Source: Ureibacillus acetophenoni (GTDB lineage: Bacteria; Bacillota; Bacilli; Bacillales_A; Planococcaceae). Taken from it: DNA of 64,000 nucleotides. The stretch is taken from the NCBI RefSeq assembly GCF_900220965.1, contig NZ_OBQC01000009.1, positions 62,001 through 126,000 of the forward strand. The letters run 5' to 3'. Shown one piece after another: positions 34,601-47,929 of the stretch; within the stretch, counting starts at the first letter, position 1; each line of letters opens with the position of its first letter. The position numbers and the translations under genes were made by a program. The notes beneath the pieces were generated by a model. The model did no database searches and had not been told where the DNA came from. It worked only from the letters and a program-made list of their open reading frames with translations.

Positions 34601-36194
34601 ACATCATGATATTTACTCGATTGAAGATTTGGCGGAGCTTATTTACGATTTGAAAAATGCCAATCATCATGCGAGAATCTCTGTGAAATTAGTAGCAAAG
34701 TCTGGGGTAGGAACGATTGCTGCTGGTGTTGCAAAGGGAGGGGCAGATGTAATTGTCATTTCTGGATATGACGGTGGAACTGGTGCATCACCTAAGACTT
34801 CTATAAAACATACGGGATTACCTTGGGAACTAGGTTTAGCAGAAGCACATCAGACGTTGATGTTAAACGGACTACGTGATCGAGTAACGTTAGAAACCGA
34901 CGGCAAATTAATGACAGGGAAAGATGTTGTCATGGCAGCACTGCTTGGTGCAGAAGAATACGGTTTTGCAACTGCGCAGTTAATCGTATTAGGGTGTGTC
35001 ATGATGCGAGCTTGTCATTTAGATACTTGTCCAGTGGGGGTTGCGACTCAAAACCCAGAACTACGTGAGAAATTTATGGGAAAACCGGAACATGTAGTGA
35101 ATTATATGCGATTTGTTGCAGAGGAAATGCGCGAATTAATGGCTAAACTTGGTTTCCGCACTGTAGAAGAAATGGTTGGACGAACAGATGTATTACAAGT
35201 GAGTAAGCGTGCCGATGAGCATTGGAAAGCAGGCCAACTTGATTTGACTTCATTACTTTATCAAGTGCAAGGAACAAGTGCTAAAACAAAACAGCAAGAA
35301 CAAGACCTTCAAATTGATGAAACGTTAGATATGCGAGTTCTATTAGGGAAAGTAGAAAAGTGCATTAGGGAAAAAGAGAAAGTTGCGCTAGAATACGAGA
35401 TTAAAAATACTGACCGAGTAGTAGGAACAATTATTGGAAGTGAAATAACAAGAAAATACGGTGAAAAAGGGTTAAAAGAAGATACAATCACATTAAAATT
35501 CAATGGTCATGCAGGACAAAGTTTCGGTGCATTTGCACCAAGTGGTCTGACGCTTTCGGTAACTGGTGATGTGAACGATTACTTTGGTAAAGGTTTATCT
35601 GGTGGTAAGTTAGTATCTATCGCTCCAATTAAGGGAGAGCAAGAGAAAAACGTTATTGCAGGCAATGTATGCTTATACGGTGCTTCAGGTGGTACAGCGT
35701 TTATTAATGGACGTGCTGGAGAACGTTTTGCAGTTCGAAATAGTGGAGCAAATGTGGTCGTAGAAGGTATCGGAGATCATGGCTGTGAATATATGACAGG
35801 TGGTCGCGTAGTAGTTTTAGGGGACGTAGGTAAAAACTTTGCTGCAGGAATGAGTGGAGGTATAGCTTATGTCTTACCAACGGACAAAGATGAATTTACA
35901 TCAAATTGTAATATGGAAATGATTCAACTTGAAAGACTTAAGGACAAAGATGAAATTAGTTTAGTGCGTTCTATGATTATCCAACATTTAGAGCATACAG
36001 ATAGTACAATCGCGCTGGATATTTTAGCTAAGTGGGAGCACTTTGTACCTAAATTTATGAAAGTTGTTCCAACAGATTATCAAAAGATGATTGAAAAGAT
36101 TAATAGACTTAAATTAGTTGGACTAACTGAGGACGATGCTGCAATACAGGCTTTCATGGAAACAACTGGTACTAAAGAATTTGTTTTAAAATGA
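31674..36194 (+). CDS. gltB: Glutamate synthase large subunit
   Basis: A 1506-residue NADPH-dependent glutamate synthase large subunit (gltA in B. subtilis naming). A short propeptide precedes the catalytic Cys22 in HDACGIGFYANIKG, which removes amide from glutamine. The central and FMN domains follow; GDGGTGASPKTS-like sequence is near 34800. The [3Fe-4S] cluster region is CVMMRACHLDTCPVG. The C-terminal beta-helix (GXXGXXX) domain ends the protein. It forms the holoenzyme with the GltD product 16 bp downstream. Confidence 0.97.
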   Translation: MTYHQLPDAQGLYSPTFEHDACGIGFYANIKGIASHEIVRNGLEMLSRLDHRAGRGGDGKTGDGAGLMVQIPDTFYKKNCSELPLPKKGEYGVGQLFFTDNDVERQTIEHKINELIEQEGQTLIGWRTVPTNNGQLSENAKRTAPAVRQVFIQSKGVKDTLAFERKLYLIRKQAESWAKNNKFKFYCPSMSSQTIVFKGLLTPLEVSEFYIDLQDKGFTSAFAIVHSRYSTNTFPSWERAHPNRYIVHNGEINTLRGNVNWMTAREKQFISDAFGDDLQKVLPIIDQSGSDSSMLDNAFEFFVLAGRTPAHTAMMLIPEPWTENPHMTKEKKAFYEYHANLMEPWDGPTAICFTDGKQIGSILDRNGLRPARYYVTKDDMIVFSSEVGVVDIDEENVLYKERLSPGRMLLIDLEKGKIISDDELKSQMANAEPYAKWLDENKFLIHADSEELPDISQLLKRQKVFGYTYEDIHKYIHPIASSGKDPLGSMGNDSPLAVLSERPQSLFNYFKQLFAQVTNPPIDSIREHIVTSTMTHLGAEGNLLHPNGENARRIYLETPILTTSEYNQILLLDDHQFKSKAISLEFTESLEKELDRIFSEAVSAINEGNSLIVLSDELGDTNVPTIPILLAVSGLHQHLIRTGNRTKVSIIANCGEVREVHHFAALIGFGVDAVHPYLTYATIADIVNKDHLNLSYKEAVKNYRKGITDGVVKVMSKMGISTVQSYRGAQIFEAVGISKKVIDHYFTGTASQIDGIDLVTIGEEALKRHAQAINSSEELESGSDFQWRANGEHHAFNPKTIHTLQWATRKNDIGLYRMYAEMANEEQIGFLRNLFEFRNDIKPIPLNEVESVDSIVKRFKTGAMSFGSISQEAHETLAIAMNRLGGRSNSGEGGEHPARYEIDKNGDNRNSAIKQIASGRFGVKSHYLVNANELQIKVAQGAKPGEGGQLPGNKVYPWVAEVRGSTPGVGLISPPPHHDIYSIEDLAELIYDLKNANHHARISVKLVAKSGVGTIAAGVAKGGADVIVISGYDGGTGASPKTSIKHTGLPWELGLAEAHQTLMLNGLRDRVTLETDGKLMTGKDVVMAALLGAEEYGFATAQLIVLGCVMMRACHLDTCPVGVATQNPELREKFMGKPEHVVNYMRFVAEEMRELMAKLGFRTVEEMVGRTDVLQVSKRADEHWKAGQLDLTSLLYQVQGTSAKTKQQEQDLQIDETLDMRVLLGKVEKCIREKEKVALEYEIKNTDRVVGTIIGSEITRKYGEKGLKEDTITLKFNGHAGQSFGAFAPSGLTLSVTGDVNDYFGKGLSGGKLVSIAPIKGEQEKNVIAGNVCLYGASGGTAFINGRAGERFAVRNSGANVVVEGIGDHGCEYMTGGRVVVLGDVGKNFAAGMSGGIAYVLPTDKDEFTSNCNMEMIQLERLKDKDEISLVRSMIIQHLEHTDSTIALDILAKWEHFVPKFMKVVPTDYQKMIEKINRLKLVGLTEDDAAIQAFMETTGTKEFVLK

Positions 36195-36210
36195 AGGGGG
36201 GACTTGAATC

Positions 36211-37689
36211 GTGGGAAAACCGACTGGATTTATGGAATATGAAAGGGAAACAGCGGAGGAACAGCCACCAATAGACCGAGTGGAAAATTGGAATGAATAT
36301 ACGAAGCGAATGTCAGATGAAGCATTACAAACTCAAGGTGCACGATGCATGGATTGCGGAACTCCATTTTGCCTCATGGGGATTGAAATCCGAGGAACAG
36401 CAGCGGGTTGTCCAATTCAAAATGTTATACCTGAATGGAATGATTTAGTATATAAAGGGCACTGGAAAGAAGCGTTACAACGCCTTCAAATGACTAATAA
36501 CTTTCCGGAATTTACAGGGCGTGTATGTCCAGCGCCTTGTGAAGGGGCATGCACACTTGCTATCAGTGACCCAGCAGTAGCAATTAAATCTATAGAACGT
36601 TCTATTATAGATAAAGGCTTTGAAAATAATTGGATCACACCACGAATTCCATCAAGTCGCTCAGGTAAAAAAGTAGCCGTTATTGGTTCAGGTCCTGCAG
36701 GGTTAGCTTGCGCTGACGAGTTAAATCAACTTGGTCATAAAGTAACAGTCTATGAGCGCGCGGATCGACCTGGTGGGTTACTAATGTATGGAATTCCGAA
36801 CATGAAATTAGAAAAAGATGTTGTTGAACGGCGAATAAATTTACTTTGTCAAGAGGGGATTGACTTTGTATTAAATACGGAGATTGGAAAGGATGTATCA
36901 CCTGAAGTTTTAAAGTTACGCTATGATGCGGTCATTTTATGTACAGGCGCACAGCAACAGCGAAGCTTGCGGATTGAAGGTAGTGACGCAATTGGTGTTC
37001 ATTTAGCGATGGATTATTTAACTGGTGTAACGAAGAGTTTACTAGATTCGAATTTGGAGGACGATCAAGCAATCGATGTGAATGGTAAAGATGTCATTGT
37101 CATTGGTGGTGGTGATACGGGTGCAGACTGCGTTGCGACATCAATTCGCCAAAAAGCACGGTCTGTCTACCAATTTGGGAAGCATCCGCAATTACCTTTG
37201 AAACGAACAGAGGACACACCGTGGCCACAGGATCCAAATGTATATAAATTGGATTATGCTTATGAGGAAGCTGATGCAATTCATGGCGCAGATCCGCGGG
37301 AATACTGTATCCAAACACAAAAAATCGTTAAAGATAGCAAAGGTCGTGTCAAAGAACTGCATACGATTCAAATGGAGAAACTCTTAGGTGAGGACGGGTT
37401 TCATTATTTTAAAGAGATTCCAGGAACGGAAAAAGTCTGGCCAGCTCAGGCAATCTTTGTTGCAATTGGATTTGAAGGAGTAGAAAAGGAGTTGCCTCTC
37501 CAATTTGGTGTCAAGGTTTCAAATAATAGAGTAAAAGCATCGTTAAAAGATTTCAAAACAAATATAGAAGGCGTATTTGCCGCAGGTGATGCAAGACGAG
37601 GCCAAAGTCTTGTCGTTTGGGCCATTAAAGAAGGCCGAGCAGTTGCTGCAAACGTTGATGCGTATTTAGCAGCTGAAGTGTGCAAGTAA
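36211..37689 (+). CDS. gltD: Glutamate synthase small subunit
   Basis: A 492-residue FAD/NADPH-binding subunit (gltB in B. subtilis naming). The N-terminal part carries Cys clusters for two [4Fe-4S] centres ([25 protein letters not shown]). The FAD motif is [16 protein letters not shown] and the NADPH motif is [14 protein letters not shown]. It passes electrons from NADPH to the large subunit. The start is GTG at 36211, after AAGGGGGG. It is co-transcribed with gltB. Confidence 0.97.
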   Translation: MGKPTGFMEYERETAEEQPPIDRVENWNEYTKRMSDEALQTQGARCMDCGTPFCLMGIEIRGTAAGCPIQNVIPEWNDLVYKGHWKEALQRLQMTNNFPEFTGRVCPAPCEGACTLAISDPAVAIKSIERSIIDKGFENNWITPRIPSSRSGKKVAVIGSGPAGLACADELNQLGHKVTVYERADRPGGLLMYGIPNMKLEKDVVERRINLLCQEGIDFVLNTEIGKDVSPEVLKLRYDAVILCTGAQQQRSLRIEGSDAIGVHLAMDYLTGVTKSLLDSNLEDDQAIDVNGKDVIVIGGGDTGADCVATSIRQKARSVYQFGKHPQLPLKRTEDTPWPQDPNVYKLDYAYEEADAIHGADPREYCIQTQKIVKDSKGRVKELHTIQMEKLLGEDGFHYFKEIPGTEKVWPAQAIFVAIGFEGVEKELPLQFGVKVSNNRVKASLKDFKTNIEGVFAAGDARRGQSLVVWAIKEGRAVAANVDAYLAAEVCK

Positions 37690-37693
37690 GAAT

Positions 37694-37731
37694 ATGCGTT
37701 TTTCGGATTCCCGGAAAACGCATTTTTTTAT
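37694..37731 (+). terminator. Rho-independent terminator of gltBD
   Basis: ATGCGTTTTTCGG and CCGGAAAACGCAT form a stem followed by seven T. Confidence 0.9.
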
Positions 37732-37754
37732 GAGGTTATATATTAGGAGGGGAA

Positions 37755-38880
37755 ATTGTGGTTGATAAAGGACAAAAGGGAAGGGCATTTAGGTGGAAGG
37801 GTCTTTTATAAGGTTGATAAAGGACGAAAGGGATGGTAATTTAGGTGGAAGTGTCTTTTATAAGGTTGATAAAGGACAAAAGGGAAGGGAATTTAGGTGG
37901 AAGTGTCTTTTATAAGGTTGATAAAGGACAAAAGGGATTGTAATTTAGGTGGGAATGTCTTTTATAGGGTTGATAAAGGACAAAAGGGACGGTAATTTAG
38001 GTGGAAGTGTCTTTTATAGGGCTTGTAAAGGACAAAAGGGATTGTAATTTAGGTGGAAGTGTCTTTTATAAAGTTGATAAAGGACAAAAGGGGTAGTAAT
38101 TTAGATGGAAGTGTCTTTTATAAGGTTGATAAAGGACGAAAGGGATGGTAATTTAGGTGGAAGTGTCTTTTATAGGGCTTCTAAAGGACAAAAGAGATTG
38201 TAATTTAGGTGCTAGTGTCTTTTATAAGGTTGATAAAGGAAGAAAGGGATAGTAATTTAGATGGAAGTGTCTTTTATGAGGTTGATAAAGGACGAAAGGG
38301 ATGGTAATTTAGGTGGAAGTGTATTTTATAGGGCCCCTAAAGGACAAAAATGGTGGCAATTTAGTTGGGAGTGTCTTTTATAGGGCTTGTAAAGGACGAA
38401 AGAGAAGTCAAATGGAAATGTCTTTAATAAGTGGATGAAGGCGAATATAGGAAGAAATTCAATAGGAGTTGGTCTTCATTAGAGGTGATAAGAACCATTT
38501 TGGCATCAATTTCTGTAAGAAATGGTCTTGATAAGGTAGATGAAGCCCACTTTGATATGAAATTCGAATATAAATGGTCTTGATTAGTTTGATGAGAACC
38601 AGTTTGGCATGAAATTCTTTGAGAATGGTCTTTATAAGGTAAATGAAGAACATTTTGAGATGAAATTCGTAGAGGAATGGTCCTGATAATGTCAATGAAT
38701 GACATATTGGAAAGGAATTCAATTAGAAATGTCTTTCATGAGGCCGATGAAGGACATTTGGAGACGAAATTCGATCAGAAATGTCTTTCATAAGGTAGAT
38801 GAAGCCCATGTTGAAATGAAATTCGACAGAATAGTCATTCAAGAGGAAGTTAAAGCCGTTGTCATTAAGAACTTCATCCA
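37755..38880. repeat. Large tandem 52-bp hairpin array with three stem families
   Basis: Left arms start at 37800, 37852, 37904, 37956, 38008, 38060, 38112, 38164, 38216, 38268, 38320 and 38372 (all 52 bp apart), then 38419, 38470, 38523, 38575, 38626, 38678, 38730 and 38782 (47-53 bp apart), with a decayed unit near 38832. The first family pairs TGTCTTTTAT with ATAAAGGACA. The middle one (38470-38690) pairs TGGTCTTGAT-like with GATGAGAACCA-like arms. The last has TGTCTTTCAT and ATGAAGGACA. Reading frames here (38424-38896) are translated repeat. Confidence 0.92.
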
Positions 38881-39303
38881 AAAATCTCATTCCTAAGTAC
38901 TATGAAGCCCACTTTTGCGATACCTGCCATTAAGAACTTGCCATCATCATAATAATTAACAAAGCCCATGACTATATCCCTATAATAAAATCCCACGCCC
39001 CGAACCTCACGAAACTTTACAACACAAACACAACACACCCAGATTATGTATCAAATGTATTCATCACACATGATAAGTTTTCATCATTTTCGGGTATTAT
39101 ATACATATTGCCATTGATCGATAAGTTATCCGCATGTTTTTATTGAATTCCATTCTCAATTAAAATAAGTTTATTGAAAATAGAAGTTTCCACTTTTTAA
39201 CTTCAAAAATTTTGTAAAATAAAAAAATGCTTAATAATTGTCTTTATTTATTTGGTTTTTACTAGATGGAATTCATTGCGGAATAAATGTTTTGCAAGCT
39301 AAC
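38881..39303. other. Region upstream of the suf promoter
   Basis: About 420 bp of AT-rich sequence with no gene, repeat unit or clear structured RNA. It separates the decayed end of the hairpin array from the suf promoter. Confidence 0.5.
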
Positions 39304-39332
39304 TTGTTTTCGGTTAAGATTAGAATGATAAT
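39304..39332 (+). promoter_or_regulatory. Sigma-A promoter of the suf operon
   Basis: TTGTTT (39304-39309), a 17-bp spacer and GATAAT (39327-39332). A small hairpin (AATGGT/ACCATT, 39342-39355) follows in the leader. Confidence 0.6.
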
Positions 39333-39379
39333 AAATAAGTAATGGTTTTACCATTCAACGTACAATCGGAGGGAAAATA

Positions 39380-40159
39380 ATGTCTACACTAGTTATAAAA
39401 GATCTTCACGTATCTATAGAAGACAAAGAAATCTTAAAAGGTGTAAACCTTACAATTAATACAAACGAAGTTCACGCAATCATGGGTCCTAACGGTACTG
39501 GTAAGTCTACGTTAGCTTCTGCGATTATGGGACATCCAAAATATGAAGTTACTCAAGGTACAATTGAGTTAGATGGCGAAAACGTACTAGAAATGGAAGT
39601 TGACGAAAGAGCACAAGCTGGTTTGTTTTTAGCGATGCAATATCCATCAGAAATTTCTGGTGTTACAAATGCGGACTTCATCCGTTCTGCAATTAATGCA
39701 CGTCGTGGCGAAGGAAATGAAATTTCTCTAATGAAATTTATCCGCGAATTAGATAAAACTATGGACTTCTTAGAAATGGACCAAGACATGGCTCAACGTT
39801 ACTTAAACGAAGGGTTCTCTGGTGGGGAAAAGAAACGTAACGAAATCCTTCAATTAATGATGATCCAACCTAAATTTGCAATCCTTGACGAAATCGACTC
39901 AGGTCTTGATATCGATGCTTTAAAAGTTGTTGCAAAAGGAATCAACCAAATGCGCGGAGAAGGGTTCGGTTGCTTAGCAATCACTCACTACCAACGTTTA
40001 TTAAACTACATTACTCCAGATCACGTACACGTAATGATGCAAGGTCGCGTTGTTAAATCTGGTGGTCCAGAATTAGCACAACGTTTAGAAGCTGAAGGTT
40101 ACGACTGGATTAAAAAAGAATTAGGTATCGAAGATGAAACAGTAGAACAAGAAGCATAA
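39380..40159 (+). CDS. sufC: SufC: Fe-S cluster assembly ATPase
   Basis: A 259-residue ABC-type ATPase that works in the cytoplasm with SufB and SufD. Walker A is GPNGTGKST (36-44), the signature is GFSGGEKKRNEI and Walker B is FAILDEIDSGLD. Length is usual. It is the first gene of sufCDSUB, the main Fe-S assembly pathway of Bacillales. GGAGGG precedes the ATG. Confidence 0.97.
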   Translation: MSTLVIKDLHVSIEDKEILKGVNLTINTNEVHAIMGPNGTGKSTLASAIMGHPKYEVTQGTIELDGENVLEMEVDERAQAGLFLAMQYPSEISGVTNADFIRSAINARRGEGNEISLMKFIRELDKTMDFLEMDQDMAQRYLNEGFSGGEKKRNEILQLMMIQPKFAILDEIDSGLDIDALKVVAKGINQMRGEGFGCLAITHYQRLLNYITPDHVHVMMQGRVVKSGGPELAQRLEAEGYDWIKKELGIEDETVEQEA

Positions 40160-40179
40160 GGAGAAAGGACGGAACTAAA

Positions 40180-43143
<2,964 letters not shown>

Positions 43144-43164
43144 GGATTGAACGGAGGAAAGAAA

Positions 43165-44562
43165 ATGGCTAAACAAATGCCTGAAATCGGCGATTACAAA
43201 TACGGTTTCCATGATAAGGACGTATCAGTTTTCCGTTCAAAACGTGGATTAACCGAAGATATCGTTCGTGAAATATCAACAATGAAAAATGAACCTGAGT
43301 GGATGTTAAACTACCGTCTTAAAGCGCTAGAAATCTTCTACTCAAAACCAATGCCACAATGGGGTGGAGATCTTTCTGGTTTAGACTTCGATGAAATTAC
43401 GTATTATGTAAAACCATCTGAAGCAACTCAAAGATCTTGGGATGAAGTACCTGAAGAAATCAAGGCAACATTTGACAAATTAGGTATTCCTGAAGCAGAA
43501 CAAAAATATTTAGCTGGTGTATCAGCTCAATACGAATCAGAAGTTGTTTACCACAACATGAAAAAAGACCTTGAAGATTTAGGGATTGTTTTCAAAGATA
43601 CTGATTCAGCATTAAAAGAAAATGAAGATATCTTTAAAAAATACTGGGGTACTGTTATACCATCTTCAGACAACAAATTTGCTGCATTAAACTCAGCAGT
43701 TTGGTCAGGGGGATCATTCATTTACGTTCCACCTGGTGTGAAGTTAGATACTCCATTACAAGCATACTTCCGTATTAACTCTGAAAACATGGGTCAATTC
43801 GAACGTACATTAATTATTGTTGATGAAGGCGCAAGTGTTCACTATGTAGAAGGATGTACAGCTCCTGTTTACACAACAAACTCACTTCACTCAGCAGTTG
43901 TTGAAATCATTGTTAAAAAAGACGCTTATTGCCGTTATACAACGATCCAAAACTGGGCAAACAACGTTTATAACCTAGTTACAAAACGTACGGTTGTTGA
44001 AGAAAACGGTACGATGGAATGGATTGATGGTAATATCGGTTCTAAATTAACAATGAAATACCCAGCATGTATCCTTAAAGGTGAAGGTGCACGAGGTATG
44101 ACACTTTCAATTGCGATTGCAGGTAAAGGTCAACACCAAGATGCTGGTGCAAAAATGATTCACTTAGCACCAAATACATCTTCATCAATCGTTTCTAAAT
44201 CGATTGCAAAACACGGTGGTAAAGTTTCTTACCGTGGTATCGTTAGATTTGGTAAAAAAGCAACTGGCGCACGTTCAAACATCGAATGTGATACGTTAAT
44301 TATGGATAACCAATCTACATCTGATACGATTCCTTACAACGAAGTATTAAATGATAATGTATCTTTAGAGCACGAAGCAAAAGTTTCAAAAGTATCTGAA
44401 GAACAATTATTCTATTTAATGAGCCGTGGTATTTCTGAGCAAGAAGCAACAGAAATGATCGTAATGGGCTTCATCGAACCATTCACAAAAGAACTTCCAA
44501 TGGAATATGCGGTTGAAATGAACCGTTTAATCAAGTTCGAAATGGAAGGTTCTATCGGTTAA
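43165..44562 (+). CDS. sufB: SufB: Fe-S cluster assembly scaffold
   Basis: A 465-residue SufB scaffold, the same length as in B. subtilis, on which clusters form with SufC and SufD. Family segments are [30 protein letters not shown] and [22 protein letters not shown] 43165 is chosen, with CGGAGG upstream; the frame is open to a TTG at 43147. It is the last suf gene and is followed by a terminator. Confidence 0.97.
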   Translation: MAKQMPEIGDYKYGFHDKDVSVFRSKRGLTEDIVREISTMKNEPEWMLNYRLKALEIFYSKPMPQWGGDLSGLDFDEITYYVKPSEATQRSWDEVPEEIKATFDKLGIPEAEQKYLAGVSAQYESEVVYHNMKKDLEDLGIVFKDTDSALKENEDIFKKYWGTVIPSSDNKFAALNSAVWSGGSFIYVPPGVKLDTPLQAYFRINSENMGQFERTLIIVDEGASVHYVEGCTAPVYTTNSLHSAVVEIIVKKDAYCRYTTIQNWANNVYNLVTKRTVVEENGTMEWIDGNIGSKLTMKYPACILKGEGARGMTLSIAIAGKGQHQDAGAKMIHLAPNTSSSIVSKSIAKHGGKVSYRGIVRFGKKATGARSNIECDTLIMDNQSTSDTIPYNEVLNDNVSLEHEAKVSKVSEEQLFYLMSRGISEQEATEMIVMGFIEPFTKELPMEYAVEMNRLIKFEMEGSIG

Positions 44563-44572
44563 TTAAAATTTG

Positions 44573-44605
44573 GAGACGAACGCTTAGTTCGTCTCTTTTT
44601 ATTTT
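44573..44605 (+). terminator. Rho-independent terminator of the suf operon
   Basis: A perfect stem (GAGACGAAC against GTTCGTCTC) followed by a T-rich tract. Confidence 0.92.
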
Positions 44606-44790
44606 TTCAGCTGGTTATGGTTTGGATAATAACTAAAATATTTTTATACATATTCACATACAAAAGGTGAAAAACTATCAATTATCTGTGATATTATAAG
44701 GTAAAACTTCCATCAGTGGTCTATCTTTCCACTAATTTAGAAATGTGCACAAATCTTACTCGGAATAGGTTAAGGAAAGGAGGGTTTTTC

Positions 44791-45651
44791 TTGATATACG
44801 TTGGATTAACAGGTTGGGGAGATCACCCTTCTTTATATAATGAGCAATCGACTGCGAAAGATAAGTTATTTAATTATAGTGCACACTTTCCAATTGTAGA
44901 GGTAGATACATCTTTTTATGCGATTCCTTCCGAAAAAAATGTGAAGAAGTGGTGTGCTGAAACACCAGCGAATTTTCAGTTTGTTGTCAAAGCCTATCAA
45001 GGAATGACAGGACATCTACGAGAAGATCTACCTTTTGAAACACGAAATGACATGTTTGAGGCATTTCGAGCATGTGCAACTGCTTTCCAGGAAGAAGGAA
45101 AACTAGCGATGGTTTTAGTCCAGTTTCCCCCTTGGTTTGATTGCCAAGGAAAAAATGTTACATACATTCGGTATGTCAAAGAACGACTAACAGGTTTTCC
45201 AATTGCAATTGAATTTCGAAATCAAACATGGTATGCAGAAAAAAATAGGGAAGAAATGCTACAATTTCTAAGAGAAAATAATCTCATTCATTCAGTATGT
45301 GATGAACCACAGGCAGGTAGCGGTTCAGTCCCACTTGTAAGTGTAGCTACATCTAATGAAAAAGTGTTATTTAGAATTCACGGTCGAAACATTCATGGAT
45401 GGAGAAACGCCGGAAACAGTCAAAATTGGCGTGAAGTTAGGTTCCTATACGATTACAATGAAGAAGAACTAAAGCAAATAGCAAATGTCGTTTCAGATTT
45501 AAAACAACAGTCTAAAGATGTTTATGTTTTATTTAATAACAATTCTGGTCATCATGCTGCAAACAATGCAAAGCAATTAATGAGCATGTTAGATATAGAA
45601 TATAGCGGCTTATCACCAAAACAATTAGATCTATTTGAAGGGGAAATATAA
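44791..45651 (+). CDS. yunF: YunF-like DUF72 protein
   Basis: A 286-residue DUF72 protein with a TIM-barrel-like fold. Typical segments are YVGLTGWGDHPSLY at the start, VEVDTSFYAIPSEKNVKKW, and IAIEFRNQTWY. Position after suf matches B. subtilis yunF. The start is TTG 44791, seven bases after AGGAGGG; the frame is open to 44716. It overlaps the next start by one base. The enzymatic function is unknown. Confidence 0.87.
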   Translation: MIYVGLTGWGDHPSLYNEQSTAKDKLFNYSAHFPIVEVDTSFYAIPSEKNVKKWCAETPANFQFVVKAYQGMTGHLREDLPFETRNDMFEAFRACATAFQEEGKLAMVLVQFPPWFDCQGKNVTYIRYVKERLTGFPIAIEFRNQTWYAEKNREEMLQFLRENNLIHSVCDEPQAGSGSVPLVSVATSNEKVLFRIHGRNIHGWRNAGNSQNWREVRFLYDYNEEELKQIANVVSDLKQQSKDVYVLFNNNSGHHAANNAKQLMSMLDIEYSGLSPKQLDLFEGEI

Positions 45652-46472
45652 TGGAATTCTTTTTATTAGCAATTATTGCACTCTGTTCAGGGATTATAGG
45701 TGCCCTAGTAGGCTTAGGCGGGGGAGTCATTTTAGTTCCTGCTACGCTCTTTATAGGACTATCACTCGGATTTATTCCAGATTTAACACCACAATCTGTC
45801 GTAGGACTTTCAGTTATCATGATGATTTTCACAGGTTTGTCTTCCACATTATCTTATATGAAATCAAAAACGGTAGATTATAAAAGTGGGCTTATTTTTT
45901 TCATTGGTAGTATACCAGGTACGATGTTTGGCGCTTGGGTCAATCAATTTTTAGATTTACCATCTTTTAATCTATACTTTGGTATTTTGTTAATAGTTTT
46001 ATCAACATTGTTATTGGTTAGAGATAAACTTAAACCAGTCAATTGGTTCGTAGAAAATGGAACGAAAAAGCAATATATCGATAGTTCTGGGAAAGAATAT
46101 ATTTATGGTTATCCAATTTGGTTTGCGATTTTACTAACATTTGTTGTAGGCTTTGCTTCAGGTTTATTTGGAATTGGCGGGGGATCAATGATTGTTCCAG
46201 CAATGCTGTTACTATTCCGTTTCCCACCTCACGTAGCGGTGGCAACGTCAATGTTTTTAGTCTTCCTATCTTCATTAGTTAACTCTGCAAGTCACATCGC
46301 ATTAGGAAATGTTCCGTGGATCTATACAATACCAATCATTATTGGGGCATATGTTGGTGCAAAAATTGGTGCTTCCTTAAATAAAAAGATGAAATCAGAA
46401 ACGCTTATTTTTGCTTTACGAATCATTTTATTATTACTTGGTATCCGATCTATTATTGATGGGTTATTCTAA
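45651..46472 (+). CDS. yunE: YunE-like TauE/SafE-family membrane protein
   Basis: A 273-residue member of the TauE/SafE (DUF81) family, with about eight membrane segments in two halves. The repeated GxGGGxxxVPA motif is visible twice: GLGGGVILVPATL and GIGGGSMIVPAMLL. The family is thought to move sulfur-containing or organic anions; the ion here is unknown. It starts inside the yunF stop (TAATG), so it is translationally coupled. Confidence 0.9.
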   Translation: MEFFLLAIIALCSGIIGALVGLGGGVILVPATLFIGLSLGFIPDLTPQSVVGLSVIMMIFTGLSSTLSYMKSKTVDYKSGLIFFIGSIPGTMFGAWVNQFLDLPSFNLYFGILLIVLSTLLLVRDKLKPVNWFVENGTKKQYIDSSGKEYIYGYPIWFAILLTFVVGFASGLFGIGGGSMIVPAMLLLFRFPPHVAVATSMFLVFLSSLVNSASHIALGNVPWIYTIPIIIGAYVGAKIGASLNKKMKSETLIFALRIILLLLGIRSIIDGLF

Positions 46473-46509
46473 ATTCATGTTTTGATTTTTTTGAAAGAAG
46501 GTGGCGTGC

Positions 46510-47871
46510 TTGATCGAAACGATACATTTTTTTCATACGAATGATTTACATAGCCACTTCGAATATTGGCCACGAATGCAATATTACATTAAAGAACAAA
46601 GACTTGCTTTTTCGAAACAGGGAGAGCCGAGTTTTCTATTAGACATTGGCGACCATTTAGATCGCTCAAATATATATACAGAAGCAACGTTAGGTAAAGG
46701 AAATGTGCTTATGTTAAATGAAGCACAATATGATGTTGTAACAATTGGCAATAACGAAGGAATCACACTAGACTATGAGGATCTATATCATTTATATGAG
46801 GGGGCAACATTTGAGGTAGTCGTTGCTAATTTACACTCAAAAAGTGAGGGAAATCCAAAGTGGATTAAACCCTATACAATTCTAATGACAAAATATGGAA
46901 CAAAAATTGGCGTTGTCGGTGCAACAGCAATGTTCCCAGTTTTTTATGATGAACTTAATTGGACAATAACAGATCCAAAAGAGGCCATTAAATTGGTTGT
47001 AAATGAGATAAAAGATCAAGTTGATATTATCCTTTGTTTGTCCCATTTAGGTATTACAGATGATGAATTATTAGCTAAAGAATGTCCTGATATTGACGTA
47101 ATATTAGGTTCACACACACACCATCTATTTTTAGAAGGAAAAATGATAGACAATGTATTATTAACTGGATGTGGGAAATTTGGTGCATATACAGGCCATT
47201 TAACAATTCAATATGATCATCAAAAACGATTACTAATTAAAAAAGAAGAAACGACAATCGAAAATGCTTTATTACCTGAAGTTGAAAAAGAAGGTGAATT
47301 TCTACAATCCCTCGCAACAAAGGGGAAAGAATTATTAAATGAACCTGTCTTTCGAACTTCAAAAATTTACAATAAGGAATGGTTTCATCATTCAAACCTA
47401 TCAAGATTGTTTGCAAAATGCTTACTAGAATTTACCTGGGCAGATTGTGCAATGTTTAATGCAGGGATCTTTTTAGGTGGCTTGAGTAAAGGAATTATAA
47501 CGAAATATGACATTCATAAAATATTACCTCACCCTATTAATGCAGTAGTTATCGAATTAAGTGGAAGTGAACTAAAAGAAGTGCTAATGCTTTCTGAAAA
47601 TGAAGATTGGCCGCTTTTAGAGTTAAAAGGGTTAGGTTTTAGAGGAACAATTTTTGGTAAGCTACTTACTTATCAGTTCTCATTGAATGACCATAACGAA
47701 TTACTAATTGGTGGCCAAATTGCAGATATGAATCGAACATATCGACTTGTTACATTGGACATGTTTACATTCGGCTATTTTTTCCCTAGTTTTAAAGAAG
47801 CGAAAAAGAAATATTATCTACCTTTATTTTTAAGAGACATTTTATCAAACTATGGTGAAAAAAATCTTTAA
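46510..47871 (+). CDS. yunD: YunD-like metallophosphatase / 5'-nucleotidase
   Basis: A 453-residue two-domain enzyme like UshA/YunD. The N-terminal metallophosphatase has HTNDLHSHFE, IGDHLDRS, IGNNEG and GSHTHH. The C-terminal 5'-nucleotidase domain follows from about residue 280 (with FNAGIFLGG). There is no signal peptide, so it acts in the cytoplasm, unlike secreted relatives. TTG 46510 is preferred, four bases after GAAGGTGG; the GTG at 46501 lies within that site. Third gene in a yunF-yunE-yunD operon. Confidence 0.88.
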   Translation: MIETIHFFHTNDLHSHFEYWPRMQYYIKEQRLAFSKQGEPSFLLDIGDHLDRSNIYTEATLGKGNVLMLNEAQYDVVTIGNNEGITLDYEDLYHLYEGATFEVVVANLHSKSEGNPKWIKPYTILMTKYGTKIGVVGATAMFPVFYDELNWTITDPKEAIKLVVNEIKDQVDIILCLSHLGITDDELLAKECPDIDVILGSHTHHLFLEGKMIDNVLLTGCGKFGAYTGHLTIQYDHQKRLLIKKEETTIENALLPEVEKEGEFLQSLATKGKELLNEPVFRTSKIYNKEWFHHSNLSRLFAKCLLEFTWADCAMFNAGIFLGGLSKGIITKYDIHKILPHPINAVVIELSGSELKEVLMLSENEDWPLLELKGLGFRGTIFGKLLTYQFSLNDHNELLIGGQIADMNRTYRLVTLDMFTFGYFFPSFKEAKKKYYLPLFLRDILSNYGEKNL

Positions 47872-47929
47872 GTAATCAACCTAAAACTTTGAACAAATTT
47901 CACGCAAAAATTGATTGGAGCTTTACTAC

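Noticed and set aside
38424-38896. Several 65-93 codon frames on both strands
   Set aside because: They run through the 52-bp hairpin array; their repeats match the DNA period and no start signal is present.
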